DNA of 64,000 nt from assembly GCF_030704535.1 (NCBI RefSeq), contig NC_081822.1, forward strand, positions 29,533,001 to 29,597,000, read 5' to 3'. Position numbers and translations under genes: made by a program. This stretch comes from Vitis vinifera (Eukaryota > Streptophyta > Magnoliopsida > Vitales > Vitaceae). The notes under the pieces are model-generated. The model had not been told where the DNA came from. It was given only the letters and a program-made list of their open reading frames with translations, and searched no databases. Positions 58,720 to 64,000 of this stretch are shown in pieces. Positions within the stretch are counted from its first letter, which is position 1. The number at the start of each line of letters is the position of its first letter.

Positions 58720-59260
58720 GTTAAAAATAAAGTGTAAGAAGAGTTACACTTTTGAAAATAACTTTTGAAAAATAAAGTGTAAGAAGGGTTACACTTTTAA
58801 TGTGTGAATTAAACACATGATTAAGTTTTGAAATGTTACAAAACTTGAAAGGTTGAGGAAGACAATGAGTCTTCTCATCTTTATAACTTTATAAACTTAA
58901 GAGGTTAAGTGTAAGAGAGTTACACATTTGAGATTAAATCATGTTTAATGTGTGAATTAAATATATGATTTAATTTTTGAATGTTACAAAGATGAAGAGA
59001 TTGAGGAAGACAATGGGTTTTTCTCATCCTTGTAACCTTTTTTCAACCCTAAGAGTGCTTTATATGACTTTTCTTCTTTTTGAAATCTTATACAGAAAAG
59101 TGAAAAGGCTTGATCAATCCCAAGACTATTTCCATTAGTTCCCTAAAGATTTCTAGAGGTGGGAGGAAATAGAGTCTTTGGACAAAGTTCCAAGAACTTG
59201 TTTGAGCATTTCTTGTGTTCTTCTTCTTCTTGTTCTTATTTTGTATCTTTGAGAGTTTTA
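58625..59260 (+). repeat. Copia 5' LTR
   Basis: It starts TGTTATATTT and includes a TA repeat at about 58642-58714. It carries a partial internal duplication: the GTGTAA...TTACAC block with its AATGTGTGAATTAAA flank recurs at about 58730-58870 and 58908-59040. The 3' edge is placed before a weak iMet-like primer site, so it is uncertain by tens of bases. Confidence 0.75.
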
Positions 59261-59272
59261 TTGTATCAAAGT
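59261..59272 (+). other. Possible primer binding site
   Basis: TTGTATCAAAGT matches the iMet-type site TGGTATCAGAGC at 9 of 12 positions. The weak match and the TA rather than CA before it make this tentative. Confidence 0.35.
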
Positions 59273-59367
59273 GAGTGTTTGAGAGTGTTTCTTTTCTCCA
59301 TTGTATCCAACTTTTTAACATCAATCAAAGACTCTATTTTTCAATGGAATGAGAGACTATCAAGATT

Positions 59368-62300
59368 ATGAACCAAGACCTTGTGAGGTTGGATCGTTTT
59401 GATGGTTCCAACTTCACTAGGTGGCAAGACAAGGTGAGATTCCTTCTCACAGCACTCAAGATTTTCTACATCCTTGATCCTACCTTGGCACCGTTACCGG
59501 AACCAAAGGAAAATGACACACCTCAAGTGGTGGCGGCAAGGAAGAAGAGGGAGGAGGATGAGCTCATATGTAGGGGTCATATTTTGAACGCCTTATCCGA
59601 TAGGCTATATGATCTCTACACCAACACCTATTCCGCGAGGGAGATTTGGGAGGCTCTTGAAAACAAGTACAAAGCCGAGGAAGAAGGTACCAAAAAGTTT
59701 CTTATTTCTCAATACATAGATTTCAAATTTTTTGATGAAAAGCCTCTCTTGCCACAAATTCATGAGTTGCAAGTAATTGTAAATAAGTTGAAAGTTCTCA
59801 AAATTGAACTTCCGGAGGCCTTCCAAGTTGGTGCTATTGTGGCTAAATTACCATCAAGTTGGAAAGGTTACCGGAAGAGGATTCTCCACAAGAGTGAAGA
59901 TTACTCCTTGGAAGAGATTCAAAAACATCTTCGCATTGAGGAAGAATTGAGATCAAGAGACAAAATGGCGGAAGAGTCCAATGGTGGGACTAACAAAGCC
60001 AATGCGGTTTCAAAGGCTAATCATCCTAGAGGTAAAAATAACAACGACAAAAGGAATTCTGGAAATTATATGAGCCCCAAGAAAAATCAAGAGCAATTTA
60101 AGGGCAAGAAAGGTCCTTGTTTTGTGTGTGGAAAACTCGGGCATTATGCTAGGGAGTGTAGGTACCGAAAGGACCTAAAAGGGGTTGTGGTGAATGCAAT
60201 TGATGAGGAGATCATTGCAACACTAAGCGATGTGTGCGTTGTCCAAGGAAAGGTGCAAGGATGGTGGTATGATACTTGTGCCACAGTTCATGTTACCTAT
60301 GACAAATCTCTTTTCAAGACCTTTGAAGATGCAAAGGGAGATCAAGAGGTTCAAATGGGCAATGAAGGAAGATCCAAGGTGCTTGGCAAAGGCACTATTG
60401 AAGTTGTTTTTACCTCCGGCAAAAAGGTTACCCTTATAAATGTATTGTATGTCCCCGATATGAATAAAAATTTGGTTAGTGGGGATTTGCTTGGCAAACC
60501 GGGTATCAAAGGGGTGTTTGAATCCGGTAAGCTAATTTTATCCAAATCGGGGAACTTTGTGGGAAAGGGGTATTCTTGTGATGGGATGATCAAACTTTGT
60601 ACCAATGACAATATCAATAAAATGGGGTCTACTTCCGCTTATATGTGTGATTCAAATTCTTTATTTTTGTGGCATAATAGGCTTGCACATGTTGGTTTAA
60701 GCACTATTAAAAGGATTGTGAAATGTGGTTTGATTGCTTGTGATACCAAGAAATTTGAAAAGTGTGAAATATGTGTTAAATCAAAGATGATTAAAAAGCC
60801 TTTTCATAGTGTTGAGAGATCATCTAATTTGCTTGATTTAATACATAGTGATCTTTGTGAACTTAATGACATGTTAACAAGAGGCGGAGATAGGTATTTT
60901 CTTACATTCATAGATGATTGTTCTAGATTTACCTATGTGTTTTTGTTGAAAAACAGAAGTGAAACTTTCAATGCCTTTAAAGTTTACAAAGCCGAAGTTG
61001 AAAATCAACTAGAAAAAAATATTAAGGTGCTTAGAAGTGATAGAGGTGGTGAATATTTCTCTAGTGAATTCAATTCTTTTTGTGAAGAATATGGCATAAT
61101 ACATGAGTGCACCGCACCCTATACACCTCAACACAATGGCATAGCGGAGAGAAAGAATAGAACATTCTTGGAAATGGTGAATGCTATGTTATTGCATGCT
61201 AAATTGAATTTCAATTTGTGGGGTGAAGTTTTGTTGACTGCTTGCCATATTTTGAATAGAATTCCTATGAAGAAAAATGAGATATCTCCATATGAGTTAT
61301 GGAAAGGAAGGAAGCCTAATATAGGTTACTTCAAAGTGTGGGGGTGTCTTGCTTATTGCAAGAAAACGGATCCAAATAAAACAAAATTGGGTCCAAGAGC
61401 CATTAAGTGTGCATTTGTAGGCTATGCCTCAAATAGCAAAGCTTATAGGCTATTAGACTTGGAGTCTAATGTGATAATTGAATCAAGAGAGGTAGAGTTC
61501 TTTGAGAATTTGTTGAGTGATAGCAATTCTCAAGTACCTACTAGTGTTGGAGAGTCTCTAGAGGAGACACCTTCAAAGGTTGTTGAGCAACCCATTGTGC
61601 CTCGGAAAAGCCAAAGAGCTAGAAAAGAGAAAGTGTTGGGATTGGATGAGATTGACTCTCAAATAATTTCCTTTTACTTAGTAGAAGGAAATAGAGAAGA
61701 TATTATAAGAAAAATTCCTATAGTACTTCAAATAGAGGAGGATCCCAAAACATACAAAGAAGTTATGGCTTCTAGAGATGTTGCTTTTTGGAAAGAGGCT
61801 ATCAATGATGAAATGGATTCAATTATGTCCAACCAAACATGGGAATTGATAGACCTTCCACCAGGATCTAAACCAATAAGGTGCAAGTGGGTATTTCGAA
61901 TGAAATATCACACCGATGGCATGATTCAAACCTTTAAGGCTAGATTAGTAGCTAAGGGGTTTAAACAAAGAGAAGGTATTGATTATTTTGATACCTATGC
62001 GCCGGTGGCTAGAACAACATCGATTAGGATATTGTTTGCTTTGGCATCAATTCATAATCTATTTGTTCATCAAATAGATGTCAAAACGGCATTCTTGAAT
62101 GGGGATCTCAATGAGGAGGTCTACATGGAACAACCAGAAGGTTTTGTTCTCCTAGGGAATGAAAACAAAGTGTGTAGCTTGTCAAATCATTATATGGTTT
62201 AAAACAAGCTCCCAAACAATTGCACGAAAAATTTGATCATGCTATTCTTTCGGATGGATTTAGACACAACAATGTGGACAAGTGCTTATATTCTAAGACT

Positions 62301-63281
62301 TGTGATGACTATATGGTCATAGTGTGTCTATATGTGGATGACATGTTAATCTTGAGTGATGACATGAAAGGAATAATAGAAACAAAAAGGTTTCTATCCT
62401 CAACCTTCAAGATGAAAGATCTTGGAGAAGTTGATACTATATTGGGTATCAAAGTGAAAAGAAATAGTGGGGGTTATGCTTTGAACCAAACCCACTATAT
62501 TGAGAAAGTAGTTAGCAAATTTTGTCATCTCAAGATTAAAGATGCTAATACTCCATTTGATTCAAGTATAAAACTTGAAAAGAATGATGGTAGATCGGTG
62601 GCTCAACTTGAGTATGCAAGTGCAATTGGAAGTCTTATGTATGCTGCTCAGTGTACTAGGGCTGACATTTCATTTGCAGTTAGTAAACTAAGTAGGTTTA
62701 TTAGCAATCCAAGTGTGGAACATTGGAAAGCTATTGGTAGAGTTCTTGGTTACCTAAAGAATACCAAAGAACTAAGCCTCCAATATTCAAAGTTTCCTAT
62801 TATAATTGAAGGGTATTCAGATGCAAGCTGGATATCGAGTGTGAGAGATAATTTATCTACCACAGGTTGGGTGTTTACACTTGGTGGTGGGGTTGTCTCT
62901 TGGGGATCCAAGAAACAGACTTGTATATCACACTCAACCATGGAGGCAGAGTTTATAGCTTTAGCTGCAACTGGAAAAGAAGTTGAGTGGCTTAAGGATC
63001 TCATGATGGACATCCCTTTTACTGCAAATAATGTGTCAACAGTGTCGATACATTGTGACAGTCAAGCCACTCTAGCTCGTGCGTACAGTGGAGTGTACAA
63101 TGGGAAGTCTAGACATATAAGCATTAGACATGAGTATGTAAGACAATTGATTCAAAATGGAGTCATCTCAATCTCATTTGTGAGGTCAAGTGGAAACTTG
63201 GCGGATCCTTTTACTAAACCTCTTGCAAGAGATTTACTAAGGATAACATCTAGAGGGATGGGACTAAAACTCCTTAAATAA
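59368..63281 (+). pseudogene. Copia gag-pol polyprotein with one single-base break
   Basis: Frame 1 covers 59368-62202 (944 codons) and frame 2 covers up to 63281. Both read as one Copia protein if a base is missing near 62175. The gag part (1-200) precedes a CCHC zinc knuckle, CFVCGKLGHYAREC (about 251-264). The protease has WYDTCATVHV, a DTC variant of the active site. The pre-integrase zinc region (HNRLAHVGL, CEICVKSK) and integrase core (IHSDLCE, TFIDDCSR, RSDRGGEYF) follow. The reverse transcriptase has KARLVAKGF, QIDVKTAFLNGDL and YVDDMLIL in frame 2. RNase H has YSDASWI and IHCDSQATL. Everything else is intact, so the copy became inactive only recently. Confidence 0.9.
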
Positions 63282-63824
63282 AACTCACCAATGATGGTAA
63301 CCCAACTTAATACTACGAAATGACTAGTCTTAAGTTCAATGGGTAAAAACAAGTCATTGATAAGTGGGTTGTGGCAGCATTAGAACATGTGAGTTCCATC
63401 TGTGATGATTAATGCTGGTTGTTACCGTTGGAGGGTTAAGCTTAAAGTTTTTAATGAAATTCAGTCTATGTATGACAAGCATCTTAAAGGTAACAAGGAT
63501 GCTGGAAGAATTTCACCTATGTGAACTTAGGGGTGGTGCCGCCTCTCATGAGAGTTGGAGTTTCTTTCAAGAAAGTTCATGAATGGATTGAGCACATGGC
63601 CATAAAAGTGCTAAGCAAGAAAATAATGGGCACTCGTGTGGTTAGTGGAAGTGTGTGTGTTGTTACCGGTTTCATTACAAGGAATAACTGGTTCAATGCT
63701 ACAAGCAACCTGGGATTTCAACGGAGCTTTGTGACAATTACACTAAGGTAAAATTCAAATCGAAAGATATTTTATTTTATGCATTTTCACTGTTAAGGTT
63801 ATAAGGGTTGATGTTTATTTTTAA
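63282..63824 (+). other. 3' untranslated region of the young Copia element
   Basis: About 540 bp between the stop of gag-pol and the polypurine tract. The 76-codon frame at 63521-63751 matches nothing I know and I do not call it a gene. Confidence 0.6.
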
Positions 63825-63837
63825 CCAAGTGGGGGAT
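63825..63837 (+). other. Polypurine tract of the young Copia element
   Basis: AAGTGGGGGAT directly precedes the 3' LTR start TGTTATATTT. Confidence 0.85.
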
Positions 63838-63842
63838 TGTTA

Positions 63843-63902
<60 letters not shown>

Positions 63903-64000
63903 GTTAAAAATAGAGTGTAAGAAGAGTTACACTTTTGAAAATAACTTTTGAAAAATAAAGTGTAAGAAGGGTTACACTTTTAATGTGTGAATTAAACACA
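63838..64000 (+). repeat. Copia 3' LTR, partial (window end)
   Basis: The first 163 bp match the 5' LTR at 58625, but its TA repeat (about 63848-63897) is shorter than in the 5' copy. Confidence 0.92.

Larger units (their letters stand above)
58625..64000 (+). mobile_element. Young Copia LTR retrotransposon, cut by the window end
   Basis: The 5' LTR starts at 58625 (TGTTATATTTATAT), the gag-pol frame spans 59368-63281, a polypurine tract lies at 63825-63837, and a 3' LTR starts at 63838 with the same bases and runs past the end. In the shared part after the TA runs, the LTRs show almost no differences (AAATAAAGTG versus AAATAGAGTG is one), so the insertion is recent. Confidence 0.92.

Noticed and set aside
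63521..63751. Small ORF after Copia gag-pol
   Set aside because: Short, unrecognised, and in the 3' untranslated region of the element.
1..64000. CRISPR arrays, operons, ribosome binding sites, tRNA or rRNA genes
   Set aside because: The sequence is plant nuclear DNA. The repeats are transposon-derived, and no cloverleaf or rRNA motif was noticed by eye.

Overview
This is nuclear DNA of a woody dicot, most likely a grapevine (Vitis). The organism call rests on the TIR-NBS-LRR gene (a class absent from grasses), plant intron and splice patterns, AT-rich spacers, and resistance and transposon proteins of a style I associate with grape; it is inference, not a search result. Only two host genes look complete: a TIR-NBS-LRR immune receptor (17535-21977, 5 exons, 1215 aa) and a wall-associated-kinase-like receptor kinase (52435-55079, 3 exons, 738 aa). 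Nearly everything else is transposable elements, many nested.

Layout. 1-1948 is AT-rich spacer. 1949-4312 is a decayed Mutator-like transposase, cut at 4313 by the LTR of a Tat/Ogre-like Ty3/Gypsy element on the minus strand (LTR 4313-7619, polypurine tract just after it, then a repeat-filled 3' UTR to about 8800). That UTR holds an array of short hairpins whose stems change sequence from copy to copy but stay paired, while a 5-nt loop stays constant; I consider it the most interesting signal here. 8809-10418 holds a short inverted LTR fragment and a degenerate repeat. 10419-about 16130 is a second, Athila-like minus-strand LTR element that keeps its 3' LTR, polypurine tract and a decayed extra ORF, but no gag-pol. 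16323-16738 is a palindrome-rich DNA-transposon remnant upstream of the immune receptor. The 3' flank of the receptor is duplicated in tandem (22521-25790).

27776-48964 is a minus-strand Copia element with two 396-bp LTRs, a TCATA target duplication, an iMet-type primer site and a polypurine tract. Its gag-pol is broken by stops and split by a complete 14.3-kb CACTA (En/Spm) transposon (31630-45902, 3-bp duplication GTT). The CACTA element carries a TNP2-type transposase with one in-frame TGA, a second gene fusing a Ptta/En-Spm domain to a Ulp1-like cysteine protease, subterminal palindromes, and a captured fragment that reads as a CIPK-type protein kinase. Beyond it lie another copy of the Athila-like LTR (about 49002-50364), MITEs, and the receptor kinase with a triplicated 75-bp repeat upstream. 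A degraded copy of that gene's promoter region at about 27215-27300 suggests that paralogous kinase loci were once closer and were separated by transposon insertion.

55080-58624 is mostly featureless spacer with one decayed retrotransposon ORF. 58625-64000 is a young Copia element on the plus strand whose polyprotein is broken only by one apparent single-base loss; its 3' LTR runs off the window. The two host genes are both surface or immune sensing genes, in line with a transposon-rich resistance-gene cluster, but nothing in the sequence shows that they act together.
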